DNA from: Colius striatus
Taxonomy: Eukaryota; Chordata; Aves; Coliiformes; Coliidae
Assembly: GCF_028858725.1 (NCBI RefSeq)
Contig: NC_084760.1
Location: 67,461,867-67,525,866 of the forward strand
Direction: 5' to 3'
DNA length: 64,000 bases
Shown here: positions 41,701-56,700 of the stretch, one piece after another
How the letters are laid out: the number at the start of each line of letters is the position of its first letter
Numbering within the stretch: position 1 is the stretch's first letter
The notes under the pieces: generated by a model
The model's database searches: none
What the model was told of the DNA's origin: nothing
What the model saw: only the letters and a program-made list of their open reading frames with translations
Program-made: the position numbers and the translations under genes

Positions 41701-44700
41701 ATGTTATTTTGCATGTGATTTGTGATTAAATTAATAAAGGCAGGTACGTTGCTTAAGTAGAAAATTAAAAGTGACATCTGCATTAGATAAGCTTTCATCT
41801 TCAGGACTGCATTATACTGATATATTGTTGACATTTTGTCTAATGTTTGAGTAGTCTAGTAGTCTTGAGTTTGTTTTATATGCTAGTATTTGCTTTTAGT
41901 TCAGTTAAGGTTATTGGAAGTAATTATAGTGAAACCCGTGCTAGTTTGAACGAAGAAGAGCTGAAGGTAAATACAAACCAGGAAGGCTGTGCTAAGAGAC
42001 AGAGTCATATGGTATTTTTAGCCATGCAGTTTTCTTCAGTGAATATTTGTATATGCAGGTCTTATGTCCAGCTCCATCCATAACTAAGAAGTTGCCTGGA
42101 CTAGCGGGGCCTGAGCTGCCATGCAGCACTGGGCTCAGAAACAGTGCTTTTCATCTCCAGCTGCCTTACAGACCAGGTTTTCCTGACAGGAAGTGGCCTG
42201 GCTTTTGTTGGTTCTTTCACTGCAGCTTCACAGCTTGTAGACACCAATGCAGCCAAGCCTCTTGATGAAGTCACTCATTCTTACAAAGATTTACCTATTA
42301 AATAATACACTTGTGAGATATGCCTATGGCATGGATCACATAAGTTTGCAGTAGTAGGAAGTCTTTTCCTTTTGACTCTGGCTTCTTAAAGATCTGAGTC
42401 CTTTATATTTCACATGCTTACTGGCCTGAATGTAACACAACAGAAAGATCTCAAAGAGATCTTGAGTCAAGAATCACACACTGCAGGCAAAAGCAAGGAG
42501 AAAGCTTGTTTGAGCAATATTTGGAGCTCTCTCAGGACTGCTCTGAGGCACTACAATGAAGGTGCATAGAAATGTTTGCTTCAGGTGGTAGCAGATATGC
42601 ATTTTTATATCTTGAATTCTTCATCATAAATGCACAGCTGTATTTACACTTCAAGTAAAAACTAAACCATATAATAGTGGCTGTGTGTGTGTGTAAGACC
42701 ATCTGTGAAAGACATTAGTGGTGTGCTGCTGGGAGGCTCACAGCTCTCTGTCACAGAAGTGGCACGAGAAGTTGAGTAGAACTAAAACTAGATCAATGTC
42801 AGGATTTTTAGTACAGTGTCTCTTTGCCTTTAAAGGTGTTATCTGCTAGTAGTTTTGTAGCAATCCTATGAATGGTTGCTTTAAGTGTGAGGTTGGCTGT
42901 TAGAAAATTATGCTGTCTAAATGGCATTGTTTGTTGTGGTTCAGTGGGTTTCATATCAAGTTTGTTCAGTTTTCCATTAAGATTATTTTTTTGCTAACTG
43001 TCAGCCTTCCAGGCTTGCCTTGCCTTTTCAGAACCAAACTGTGTTCCTGGCTCAAGGAAATTCTTTGCAGGTTAAAGTTCAAAAGGCTAAGTCTTGGTCC
43101 AGTGTGATTTTCATATTCTATGATACAGCGTCAAACAGATGTTGTTCCATCGGTGATCTTGCAACTGCAATTCAAGAGCTCTGCTCATCAGCAAATGTGT
43201 TTCTAATTCAAACTTACACTGTTTTTGTTTTAGACCAACATTTTCACTGGTCAAGAATAAATCAAATAATTTTTCATTATTTTTTTCCCCACTAAAGTTG
43301 CGTGTTCTAGATGGTTTTCAGATCAGATCTTTACTTCAGTCCATTATTGCCTCAGAAACAGACAACTGGAAGCTTTAATACAGTAGCAAACATGAATATT
43401 AAAACCCAAACCAAACAGAAGTTGAAGAATTGTGTGCAAGATATGGAGACTTTTTGTAACTGTTAATGCTCTATAAGGATGTAGTCTGTGAAAAGTTAAC
43501 CTTGTTGGATGGTGGTGTGGAAGATTAGACAACAGAAGGAATTGCTGGACTGTGATTGTGTACATAGGCCTTCGGGATCTTAAAATCTGCCTTGCTTAAT
43601 TTAGATAATGACATAAAATATCCCATTCAGAACTGGGCCTAAAAGAACACTGATTATCTCATACTGACACTCACAAGCTTAATAGAAATTTCAAGCAAAG
43701 AAATGATTTTGTATATACTGTTAATGATCTTGCAAATTCAGAATAATTTTTCTTTCCTTTTCATGTCAATTTGCAGCTGCTGTTGGCTTTCTGACAGTTT
43801 CCAGTGTCATTACCATGTCAGCCCCATTCTTTCTGGGCAAAGTTATTGACGTTATTTATACAAATCCCAGTGAAGACTTCACTGACAGCCTCACCAGCCT
43901 GTGTGCCTTGCTGAGTGGAATCTTTTTATGTGGTGCTGCTGCTAATGCCACTCGTGTCTACCTCATGCAGACTGCAGGTAAAAACAGAAGCAAAAAGTGA
44001 TACTGAGAGTCAACTTTTTTTCACAGGATCAGGATCTCTAATGATCTGAAATAATTTCTTAGCACTGGCTGAGACATCTTCTTGGAATCAGTAGGGTTGG
44101 TTTTTTACCAAGTCAAAGGTAAACTAATAAGTGCAAAGATAAGTATGCTGGAATAATTGTTCCTTTACTGTTACTGTTACATCTTGAAGCTCACTCTCTT
44201 GTGATATATCAAAACTCTGTAATGTGACCATAGTGCTGTGTAGTCCTGTGATTCTGATATTGTTGGTGTCCATGTAAAATCTTGTGTGCCATCCTTGACC
44301 AACTTCTGTTTCTGACAGGACAAAGAATTGTGAAACGTTTGAGAACAACCATGTTCTCCTCTATTCTGAAGCAAGAAACTGCTTTCTTTGACAAGACCAG
44401 AACAGGGGAGCTGATAAACCGCTTATCTTCAGATACAGCCCTCTTGGGCCGTTCAGTGACTGAAAACCTTTCGGATGGGCTCAGGGCAGGAGCACAAGCA
44501 TCTGTGGGGGTTGGAATGATGGTAGGATTGTCTCTTCCCTGCTTGTCACTTCTTTTAGTTTCAAGGCTGTTTCAGTTCTGTTAGGTAATGTGTGGATGTG
44601 GTTCAGTCCAGAAACTGTTGCATGTTCTTGGGTACAAGTGTATTTGACTGGTTGTCTACAATACCTTTTATGTACTGTATTGCAGTAGATGACATGTGAC

Positions 44701-47700
44701 CTGACCTAGGTGGTGCTACTTTAGCAGGGGGGTTGAACTAGATGATCTCTAAAGGTCACTTCCAACCTCTACCATTCTATGATTCTATATGCCTGTAACC
44801 ACTTGATGCTTATTCACAAGCCAAAACATAGAGAACAAAGGTTTGAAGCAAGCTACTGTTGCTGACCAGAGTTATCAAACAGTATAGTAGGCAAATAGCT
44901 GAACTCAATTCTTACTGAAGGTATTAAAATCAGTGATAGCGTTCCCATGGTTATAGGTAAAATAGGGTGTGAAGGGCCTTATGTAAAAATCAGTGAAGTT
45001 GTTTGATTTTGGTTAAGGCATAGGTAGGTGAGCAAAGGCAGCCCTGAATATCAATTTACTGCTGAGGATATTTACAAGTGTTAGTCTTCCTGTCTTAACC
45101 ATCAGTAAAGGATATGTTAGATAGGAAGCACGTTAATGAAGGCTTCACTGCAGTGCATCAATTAATGTTCCTCTGTGGTCAATTGCTTTACACAAAAGCC
45201 TGACTTCCCTTGATGCTTTTTGTGGCATTAATTTTGTTATATTTATCTCAGAAAAGATATGGTGGCAATTACCTTAAATTGAAGATGTGGTGATTTCTGC
45301 TGTCTACCTGGAGTTAAGTAGCAAAACTTCTCCTTATAAAAATAAGCTTCCAGTAAGAGTTCCCACTATGAAGCTTTAAAACTTTAATACTTTATCACTG
45401 ATAAGAAGTAGGGCTTTCTGTATTTATCTAAGGAACTAGAGTATAAGGTTTTGTCTTACCAGAGATTAAATGGACTAAATTACTATATAAGACTCAAAAA
45501 TGCTGCCATGATGCAGTGTTAACAGGTGGACTATAAAACCAAGAGATTGTGATGAATAATTAAAAAGCCTTTCAATGAAGTAGGTGTTGCATTTTTCCAG
45601 AGATTTTCGTTTCCAGTAGGGAAAGCAAGATGAAATGAAAATACATTAGATCTAATTTAAGTAACTCTTATGAAAAGAACCTTGAGCTTTGATGATGATT
45701 ATTATGAGCAATAAGGTCTCGTAACAGTAAATTAAATCCAATATTCCAGGTTATCAGCATTTGTGGGTGCTAGGGAGCACTGGTAACTCCATCTGTTCCG
45801 TGTTTACCCAAGGAACCATATTGCTCTACTCCAACTTTATGTATTGCACCATCTATTTTAAAGTTGCGAGACTGCTTTAGAAACTACATAATAGCTTATG
45901 TCTTTCAGTATCCCCAAGAGAATTTCTGGTAGGCCTGTTTACTGACAGTTTAAGATACTTGGCTAAGACCACACAGCAAAATAGTGAGAAAGCTAGAAAT
46001 GAAATCCAGGCCACTTTGCTTACAATCCTTTGTTCTAACCATGGGATACATCCCAAATGCTGTGGAAGAATGGATATTTTGCCTGGAATAAATCATACAT
46101 TGATAAATGAGAGATCTGGAACACTAAATTACAAACCAATTAGCTTTAGAGAACTCTAGCAAGGGAAGTTGCACTTCAGTACTCCAGTGGTTATTTTTAA
46201 TCTCAACTTTAACCCTTGACACATACATTTTTCTTCTAGTTTTTTGTGTCTCCTAGCCTTGCTGCATTTGTTCTCAGTGTTGTTCCACCCTTGGCTGTCC
46301 TGGCTGTGATCTATGGAAGGTATTTGCGAAAACTTACTAAAATGACCCAAGATTCTCTTGCAGAAGCAACACAGGTAATTTTTTAAAAGATGCTTTCTAG
46401 TTAACTTCAAAGTTGCTCTAGTGTGTTTAGGTTAATATCTCAGAAGCTACAGATCTTCTGAAGTTAATTGTTCTGTTCATTGCCCTAAGCCATGCTGAGC
46501 CTGTAGTTTTGCACCTGAATAGTACAAAAGGTAAATGTAACACTTATTCATAGACCTGAAAAACAACCCTGCTTTGATTGTCCATAACAATACAACATGG
46601 AAGTACCAGGCCTTGAGAATTTACAAGTGTGGGAAAGGTTAAGGGGGTTCAGCTTTAGATTTCTGAGACCCTAAAAAAAGATCAACCTATGAAACCCTCT
46701 TTAATTTGGTACCTGGGTTTGAAAACCGCTTTTCTTGGATTATGGTTATGAGTTTGAAGCCATCAGAAACATCCTAGATCTGTCATTTGAGAAAACTTTG
46801 CTAACGAGTCATTCTCTGGGATGAATCATTGACATTGACATTTATTGCCAGCTGTTTAATGTTTATGGGGCTTGATGTTTCATAAACTTTTCTGGGCATC
46901 TCAGCATGCATCCAGGTATTAGGGAGGAAAGTAGAGGAAGCTGTTGTTTCTGAAGAGGCTGTTGCAGACTCTGTGTATGCTGACTGCGAAACTCACTGTC
47001 AGAGAATACCAGTGATAGTGACATTTTCCTCAGGGGCTGAAGGTGGGGAAACAACATGAAAAAGCATAGAAATATAATTAGAAAAGATCTAATTAAAGTA
47101 GCCACAGTTGTCAGCTATTTTAATCTTGGGATGTCCATTGTAGGACTTCAGCAATTTGACTGCGCAGAAGGAAGATTAACTGTCTTCTGTTTGTCTCATC
47201 CTGTGTTGAAGGGAAGCTCATGCTTTGTAAACCAGGTGTAGGACTTCACATGAACAGGAATTTTAATGTTCCATTCAAATTTTCAGGTTGAATGGGAGAT
47301 GGAAGAAGGACAATTATATTTTTAAGTCATATTTTTACTCACAGAAGGGGCCCTTGTTTTTTGTAAGACCATCACAGTGTCTGATAACAACTTAGTTTAA
47401 TTCGTTCCAATTGAGGTAACTTAAGAATTAATACTTTGCTGTTTAGATGTTAAAATACTGAGTTGAAATGAAACATTAGTAGTTGAGCTAAATAAATTCC
47501 CAGTGTTGCTTTGATCAAGTGAGTGGAATTGTTTCGGGAAATAACTGCAGGCTTTCTTGCATTATTTAATATAGATTAGAATATTTTTTATTTCCCCACA
47601 TTTATATTGCAAGTTACTGTGAATAGTAATGTTCTTGTGTATATTGTTCAAATCAAGGGTTTTTTTTAACCCTACTTTTATATTTTTCTCTCTCTGCTAG

Positions 47701-50700
47701 CACTTGAGTCCTGGCAATCTTGAAGTTCTTTTTAAACTGCTTGTGCATGCAGTTTACTTTAAACTGAACAGAATTAAAAGAAAAAGGAGGGGAATAGAGG
47801 AAGAGAAGGGCATAATAAAATTTCCAGTGGTATCCAAAGGAATGCCTTTGGAGATGAGTGCAGGGATATTGGTTTAATTTTCAAATGTTCTATGATAGGA
47901 GTATTTCAAATTGTGTGTGTGTCTGTTTTGTTCTTTGCTTTAATGTAGTTAGCTGAAGAACGTATTGGAAACATAAGAACAGTTCGAGCTTTTGGGCAAG
48001 AAGTGGCTGAAATGGGGAAGTATGCAAATAAAGTTGATTATGTGCTGCAACTGGCTAAAAAAGAGGCAGTAGCACGGGCAGGCTTCTTTGGAGCAGTAAG
48101 TATATTTTAATGAAATTAAGCCAACTATGTTATGCCAGCTGTGAATTATTTTAAAAGTCATTATGATACTTACAAATCTGCAAATGAATAAATGGAGTGT
48201 AAACTGAACCTACATAAAAGTGAGGGAAAAGCAGACTTAGATAGGTCTAAATTGCTGTGAAACTACACCTCAAGATACAGTGGTATGATAAAAACAGCTT
48301 AAGACTGTATTTCTGCCCCACACCCCATAGCTTGGTGCCATTTATCTTAGCCCATACCTCTTATTCAAGGAACTCAACCAGTGGGAACCTTTCCCCACCC
48401 TAAGTGTTTTACCTGGTAGACTTCCTGATGAGGTGAGCAGCAATGCAAAGAAAGCTGGGGAGTGTGCAAGGGGGGAGGGAGGGATTGCATTTTTCCATAA
48501 CAGCTCCCAGCCAGTTTGCTCAGTATTCTAAAAATGCAACACAGTTGCAGACTATCAGCTCTTTTCCTGTCATGATGGTTGCAAATAACCTTTGGTGTTC
48601 CTTTCCATCTTAGGAAACTGAAATGGAGAAGAGTTTCTTGTTTTTTGAACACTTGCTGTATAGAGAAGTACAGTACCAGTGGATGTGTGGCTGGCTATTG
48701 GCTTGGTTAGCTTCATTATTGGTTTTGTTCAAATTTAATTCAGTCCTCTAAAATTCTAGATAGTAACAGTATGGGAAGTCATTTATTAGAAAGAAAACTC
48801 TGAAATGGCATTTTTAGAGAATGAAAGGTAAGATGTATGTGATAAAATCTGCCTTTTCCTTTTTTTCCTTAGACTGGCCTTTCTGGAAACTTAATTATCC
48901 TCTCAGTCTTATACAAAGGAGGGTTACTAATGGGAAGTGCCTACATGACAGTTGGTGAACTCTCATCTTTCTTAATGTATGCTTTCTGGGTTGGAATAAG
49001 CATTGGAGGTATGGAATGAGAAATTAGATTTTCTTTACTTCAAAGCATTACACTTAGTATGGGAGTGGAAGGGAAGAAGCTCTTAAGACTTAAAAAGTGT
49101 CTTTGAAATGATCTTCCCAAGAAACCATACTTTTTTTTTCTGAAGAGTTAATGAAAATAGTAATTTAGAACTTAATTTAAGCCTTCCATTTTCCCAAAGG
49201 AATACAGAGGGTCTTTTGTTTCAGCGTGTATGTGAAGGATACATATTACTTTAATTTTCTTTGAGGCTAAATTAAGATACTTTGTATATTGTGTAAAGAA
49301 ATAATATTGGTATTTTATTTTCTAGAAAATATGTGGGGCTCTGTTAAACATACTCTGTTTAGAAAGGCATGTAGAACTTAAGTGTAATTCAGTGTAATGA
49401 GCTGGAAGAGTAAATCAAGTGCCAGCAGAACACTACACTTCTGCTGACTGACTCCTCCTCGAAGCTTGGACTCTAATCTACTGGCCCAGAAACAAACTGT
49501 TCATCTTTTTAACAGAACAATCTTCACCACTGCATACAGGCAAAAAATGAAGATAAATTACTTTGAAGTTTGACAAATGATTGGAAGGATCTTCTTCAAA
49601 ATGGGTCTGTTACTTCTGATAGATCATCAGGGCAGTATAGCTTGTCTGTACTCTTCCAAGGCTGAGCTTCATATCGTGGGAAGCACAAAGATGTGCCTGA
49701 GGGCAAAATTCACAAAACCTCTGTCTTTGAATACCAAAATTCCAGTGGCACCCATTCCAACTTGCAAAACCTTTTCTTCTCTGCTTAAATCATCCAAGTT
49801 TGATCAAGAGATACCAGTCACTTTGAAAACATGGGACAAATTAATGTTAAATGATAAATAAGGTTAGAAGCACTGAAAAAATGTCAGTGAATTTACTTTT
49901 ATTTGCTGTAAAAGCATCTTTTAAAATTCCACTTAAGATTATTGAAGAATATTGTTCTGCACAGAGCTTATTCTCATGGGGACTTTGAAGTAAAGGTGAC
50001 TTGCCAGAAGAGGCCTGCCTTCCTTGATACCTACAAGGCACGTAAATCTTCAAAGTGCTAAGTCTGCTCAGCATATGTCATCATCAGTACACACAGGAAT
50101 TCATGCAATGAACTGTGAGTTCACTGCATAATTTGAGCCTTCTCCTCTTTTTGCTGTAACAGTTTCCTGTGTTTTCTACCAAACACTGAACACAGGAAAC
50201 AAAAATGAAAACATTTTCTAATTAGTATTTGCTGTCCATATTATATAATGTATGTTAAATGAATGGTTGTGAATTTGCAGACCTCAGTGTCTTGCTTTCA
50301 AGGCACTCTGTGAGGCTCATGCCTTCTCCCCTGTGCACTGTTCCACAATGTAGATGCTTTGGCTCTTTTTCCAAGCAGACACCTTCTCAACATGGCTTGT
50401 GTTGCAAGCTTTCACATAGTCCTCAGCAGCAGCATGATGAAATCCTCTGTCTACACTTACAGACTCGTGATCTTGTGGTGGGCTTGCTACTCTGCAGGAA
50501 TAAACCATTAATCAATGGATTTTAATATACCTTGGGTTTTCTGCCCTCCTGAAATCACTCAACACAATACACATTTTAAGGAGGAAGTGGTTTATTCTGT
50601 TGGAAATCAGAGATTTCGCAATTGGTTACTCTATTTTGAAAGGCACACAAAAAATTAAGAGCTAAGACACTTTATGTCTATCTGCATTTTTGGTTCTAGG

Positions 50701-53700
50701 TGAGTTTCTGTGTTCATTTCAGCTGTTTGAAGCATGCTAACTTGGGAGAAATATTTCTTTACATTGTCTGTTCTTCACATAGCTTCTCAAGGGTCAATTC
50801 AGCCTTAGATGTTGTACCCTCCCTTCCCTGTGGCTTACTCAGCCAGCTCCCCTGTAGTATAACCCTATCTGACAAAGAAAGACATTCAGAGTGCTCTGTT
50901 CTACTGAATGATTTTGAAAATATAGCTGCTTGCATGCAAGGCAATTTCTCTAAAGCTGGATACGGTTTTTCCTGACAGATGAATGAAAAAGATTGCTTTG
51001 CTTTTGAGTATATGCAAGCTTAAGTGTATCAAAGTTTTCTTCTTTCTTCTTCAGAAAGATTTGTTTTACAGATAGGAAGAAAAATGGTGAACAAGTGTTA
51101 CTGGTAGCTCTCAAGTGAGACTAGATAGGATTTAAATCAACATATTTAATAGTATGTTGGAGTAAAAGATCCCCTACACCTGTGATGCTTCAGTGCTGTT
51201 GATGAAAAGAATAATGCAGATTTTGTCTTCTATGTCCATTCCATATGGATGCATAATACTGTTCTGCTTCTTGTTTAGGTCTAAGTTCCTTTTATTCTGA
51301 GCTAATGAAAGGATTAGGTGCTGGTGGACGTCTCTGGGAACTTATTGAAAGGAAGCCACAACTTCCATTTAATGGTAGGTCCTTGATTTATTACTGTTGA
51401 TAGGTTGATTTTTCTCTTTTTGGTCAGTAGTGGTTCAAAAGGATATTTGTAATGTTTAAAGGTAGTACTGACTTTCATTGTTTTGAAAGAAACTAGATAG
51501 AATTGTGATTCTTCTGATTTTTCCAAACTATGAAACGGATTCCAAAAATTTCCTTTAATCACAAATTTTAGAAGCTGAAAAATTGTTGGGTTCTTTTTTT
51601 ATTAATTCAGAAGATGCTCTTAAATATATTACTTTGAAAGTTATATGACTGAGGACATGCTCGTTTCTAGCTTCTTGGAATATTTCTTCAATGTCATCAC
51701 CACTTTAGAGTGAAGAGTGGAAGGAAGAAAGAGGAGAGAGGAGCTCTGAGATGGCTGTATTTCATATTTCCACTAAAAAGTTTACCATGCATATCTCTAA
51801 TGGCTATGAAATTTTCAGTCTGAAAAGAGATGCTTTTGAAAGTAGATGTTTTTCATTAAGAGTATATTGAGTTTCAATGGTTCATACTGATCCAGTGAAA
51901 ACAGTTCCTTAGTAAGACGTTGCTTTAAAACCTAACTTGCAGCTACGGACAGCAGCACATGCCAATCTGAACTTTTTAGTTCTTCTGCCATAGAAACATT
52001 TGAACAAATATGAAAATATTATTTAATAACTAGTTAAATAGAACAATCTAATATTTACTAATGTTTAAATATAGTAAATAAAACCACATTGCTATCAACA
52101 CCTTATGTACAGCTTTATTTTCAGAAGCTAGACAATGCCTTCCTGAGGGCATGTACTGAGTATATTTTTTATGAAAGACATTTGCCTGTATCGATCAAAG
52201 TAGTTCAGTGAACTGCCTGTAGAAGATACTTTCTGTGTGAGTTGCTGATTTATTTAATCAGCTGCATCCTGATAAGCACAAGTCGTACACGAGTTCATCA
52301 GCTCTGTATGTTGTTAAGAAATGCAATATAGCAGAATCCTGCGAGTTGTCAACACTAGTGTCTGAGTTTTAGGTAGTCTAATTTGAAAATTTTGTAATGA
52401 CTCCTCTAAGAGGAAGAGTCACAAACAAACATCCAACAGACCTAACAGATTTTTGGGGTGAGCTCTGGCTTTAGGGAATCATAGAATACCAGGTTGGAAG
52501 GGACCTCAAGGATAATCTGGTCCAACCATCTTGGCAAAGCACAGTATAGACAAGATGGCCCAGCACCCTTTCCAGACAGGTCTTAAACGTGTCTAATGTT
52601 GGGTAGCCCACCACTTCCCTGGGAAGATTATTCCACTGGCTGGTTGTTCTCATTGTGAAAATTTTTCTTCTGTGTCCATTCAGAATCTCCAAAAGAGTAA
52701 CTTGTACCCATTACCCCTCCTCTTCTCCGTGTGACTCCTTGTAAAATGAGAGTCTCCATCTTCTTTGTAGTCACCCTTTAAATACTGGAACATGGTGATA
52801 AGGTCTCCCCTAAGCCTTTTCTCAAAGCTGAATGAACCCAATTCTCTCAGCCTTCCTGCTCATGGCAGGCTGCTCAGTCTTTTGATCACCTTTATTGTCC
52901 TTCTCTGGACCCTCTCCAGCCTGTCCACACCTTTTTGACATGGCAGGGACCAAAACTGAGCACAGTATTCCAAGTGGTCTGGCAAGCACTGAGTAGAGTG
53001 AGATAAGGACTTGTTTATCTCTGCTGGTGATGACCTTGTTGATGCAATCCAGCATCCTGTTGGCTTTGTTGCAGCAGCACAGCAAGAATGGAATTTTATC
53101 TTTTGAGTTGGTCACTGCAGAGGATTTCTTTGGAAATGCCAAGCTTCAAATTTATGTTCTACTATCTCCCTACCCTAGAATTGCTGAAGTTCTTAATCTG
53201 ATGGACACCAAGTCACAGTGAGGCCTTTATCTCATTCCTCTTCACAGCTGCAAGCCTGTCTGTAGGATGCTTTTCAAAGTGCATAGACTTTACTAAGTAA
53301 AGTAATGTCTCCAATGGATGGAGGCAGACTCAGAATAGCAGTGTCTGTCCAAAAGGTAACTACTGGCTGATGAGGGAATAGCTGCACATTCTTGTCTAGC
53401 AATGAAGCTGGCTCAAACTTCCTGCCGTGACATCCAGTGCCACACTGCAGTTTGCTGTGCCCTTCATGGACATAGTGCAACTGTTGATTTCATCATTTGG
53501 ATAGGTTTTTTTTTTTTTTTTAAACCTGGATTATTTCAGTGGTCTTCATGTCTACAGTGGTACCAGTGCAGAGTAAGGAGTAGTATTGGGGCAGAAGTTG
53601 TCTTTCCCACTGCAGGTATCAAATTGTTTAATCACACCAACTGTGATATCCAGAAAACAACCTTTATTTTATAGATGGAACATATATCAGAGAAAGTTTC

Positions 53701-56700
53701 AGACATCCACGTGTCATAGGCTTACCGAAAGCTTCTTTTAAGTTTCCTTTCAGTATAAACTAAATACATAGGAAAGGACATAAGCCTTTGTCTCAAAATC
53801 CACTTATAGGTGATTTCTGACTCAGACAATAAAGCCAAGAGACTTTCTCTACTGTCCAGACCCACTTGAAACTTCTGTTTATTTGGCTACTTAGGTTTTA
53901 TTTTCACCAAACTCCAGCTGTTGTTGATGACAACAAATACATCAGGAACAAACTAACGTCTTTTTTTCCTGTATCTAGAATTCAAACAAGTAACAAGCAC
54001 AATCCTGTATATGGCTTTTAGATATTTTTACAGTGCTATATAGAGGAAGGACTTGTGGTCTCAGACTTCCTGTATTGCAGTAGATTTCAGTTTTTTAGGC
54101 TATGGAATAGACTGTGCAGTAACTGGAACTGACAATAAAGATAAGCAATTACTTGTTATTTTGGTAATAGTAAGGATTATGCTGCTAGCACAATATTTAG
54201 CAAATACATTTATTTTCACAAAGGGAGATTTAAGGACCACTGTGTTTTTGTCTAACAAACAGGTTACAATGTTTTGTCAGTGGATTAAAGTCAAGGGAGG
54301 AGTCTGAAATGGTATGCTTTTACCTTTGCCATTTCTATGCTACTGCCATTAAAAAAAAAGCCCGGAGAAGAGAAGGGTATCTGGAAAAAAGGAAAAGAAA
54401 CTGTTTGCTCTAGGAGCAGCAGGATTAGTGAAATATTGATTGGTATTGATGGATGTCTGTGTTTCCTGTCCACAGTTACTGTTTAACCAAACATGGGCAT
54501 ATGCTACCATGTGCTGTGGCTAGTTGAGGGTTACTTGTGTACTGCAGCTGAAAAGAATTAAGGGTTTTGAGTTGCATGTCCTTAGCATGAACAAACACTA
54601 CTTGTTTCTCACAAAACTAGTAGGAACTTGGTCAATGAGACTGTCCTTGGGAATGCAGCACCATTGTCCGATTTGTTTTGTACTGATATGTCCATACAAA
54701 ATGAAGACATTATGGTTCTTTGTCTTACCTATTTATAGGCTTCTCCTAGTACTGATACTCTCTTAAGATAATTGTTTAAATCAAATGATTGTGCTCGAGA
54801 AAGAAGCTGGTTGGTTTAACTTTGGGAATTGTTCATTCTTGATAGTTTGTTAAGGTATTTCACAAACTGAAATTTTAGTTTCAGTGAACTGTTGACTAAG
54901 AGTTATGCCTCTGATTGGTCTTTGACTACCTTCCACTTAAAAAATACATACCTTAAAAATATTCTTTTCACTTAAAAAAATCTGAAAAATGGCCATTAAT
55001 GCAACAAACCTAGCAGCAGCTCTATTCCAGTGACAGCCTTTGCCTAAAAGCTACCCAGTTAACAGCAGAGAGGGAACTGCTCTTATGCAAAAGGGAGAGT
55101 GTTTCGGGTGACTTTTGTGGCTCAGTGAAAGGGCAGTAAGTGATTTGCAGTGCTTTTCTTTTTACATGTGTTCTATGGCAACGGGACTTTGGCCTTCAAC
55201 CGTTGCATTTTATTTCAATTCTTCTAATTAACAAAACTTGCATTGTTTATAGTATGTGTAAAATTGAGATAATTCTACTAGAAGTCAACATTTTTAGTTG
55301 TTAGGTATTAGCAACTCTACCTGTTGCTGTAGGTAGCTTACAGGTTCACTGCTGGTGAGCAACTTGGAATGGCATTGGAACTACACTGATTCAGTCATGG
55401 CTGAAAGATAACCCCTGCAGTCCTGAACTGTGGTTTGCAGCCATCCCTAGATTTAATGTGGAAATAGATATTTCTGTTGGGTGTCTGTAAAGCAAGTTCT
55501 AGGAGGGCTGAGCTGATGGTTGTTTCTGTTCACATTTCTGTATTTTATTCCTTGTTACACAGAGGGAATCACATTAAGCAAAGACACTTTCAGAGGTGCT
55601 TTGGAATTCAAGGACGTTGAGTTTGCATATCCAACACGTCCAGAAACATCAATTTTCAAGGATTTTAGCCTCTCCATTCCGGCTGGCTCTGTTGTGGCTC
55701 TGGTTGGCCCAAGTGGTACAGGGAAATCAACTATCGTATCCCTTCTGCTGAGGCTATATGATCCTATCTCAGGTATGTTTTGTGCATTGTTCTTATTCAT
55801 GACAGTTGATGCTTTGCATCTCAGATACACCCTAGAAACAGTCAGGGTTCCTGTGCTTGAGGTCCTGATGCCACTGTTCCATTGATGCACGGTCCTTCCC
55901 TCTGGGGTGTTACCTCGTTGTGATGTCTGCCACAGCTTTGCATTTCCGATCCACCAGGTGTGATTCCCCAGGGGTCATTGTTCTTTCTGACTCTTTTCAG
56001 TATTTGTCAAACACCCTTGATTTTACTGTTTCTTAATTTAAGGTACTATCACTGTTGATGGCGTTGATATCCGTCAGCTAAATCCACTGTGGTTCAGGAC
56101 AAAGATTGGAACAGTGAGTCAGGTAAGAAAGAGGAAAAAAAATGAGCAAAATAATATTGTGTGATCACTATTCTTCTTTTTGAAACTATGCAATCTTATT
56201 TCTTAATGAAATCCTTCCATCTCACCATAACTGCTATTGGGCATGCTTTGTTCTAAAAACAAGTATTGAGAGCTAGTCTCTTTATTCTTTAGTCTATTTT
56301 TACATAATCATAGAGGTTCAAAGTGTTAGCTTAGAAGACAAGTGTGCCTGTGGAGACTGAATTGTGTAGGTAAGACTATGCAATGATTTGTTGAAAACGC
56401 ATAACACAAAGTTTCATATTTGATAACATTTTGTATTAATGGAGGTTACACAATCATATTTATGCAATCATTTGAAAACTGACCTTCTGTGCTCTCTGTT
56501 GTTTGCAGGCAAACATGTTTAATTAGGAAAGCATGACAATACAGCACTGTTGGCACTTACTCTTGTAGTGCCCTGTCCCTAGCAGCCCATGAACTTTGGA
56601 AGTACAGAGATATGTTTGATGGTCTCTTGTATTTGACCAATTAAAACATGTTTACTCCTTCCTTCTTCTTCTCCCTAGATGCTTCACAGTGCATTAATTA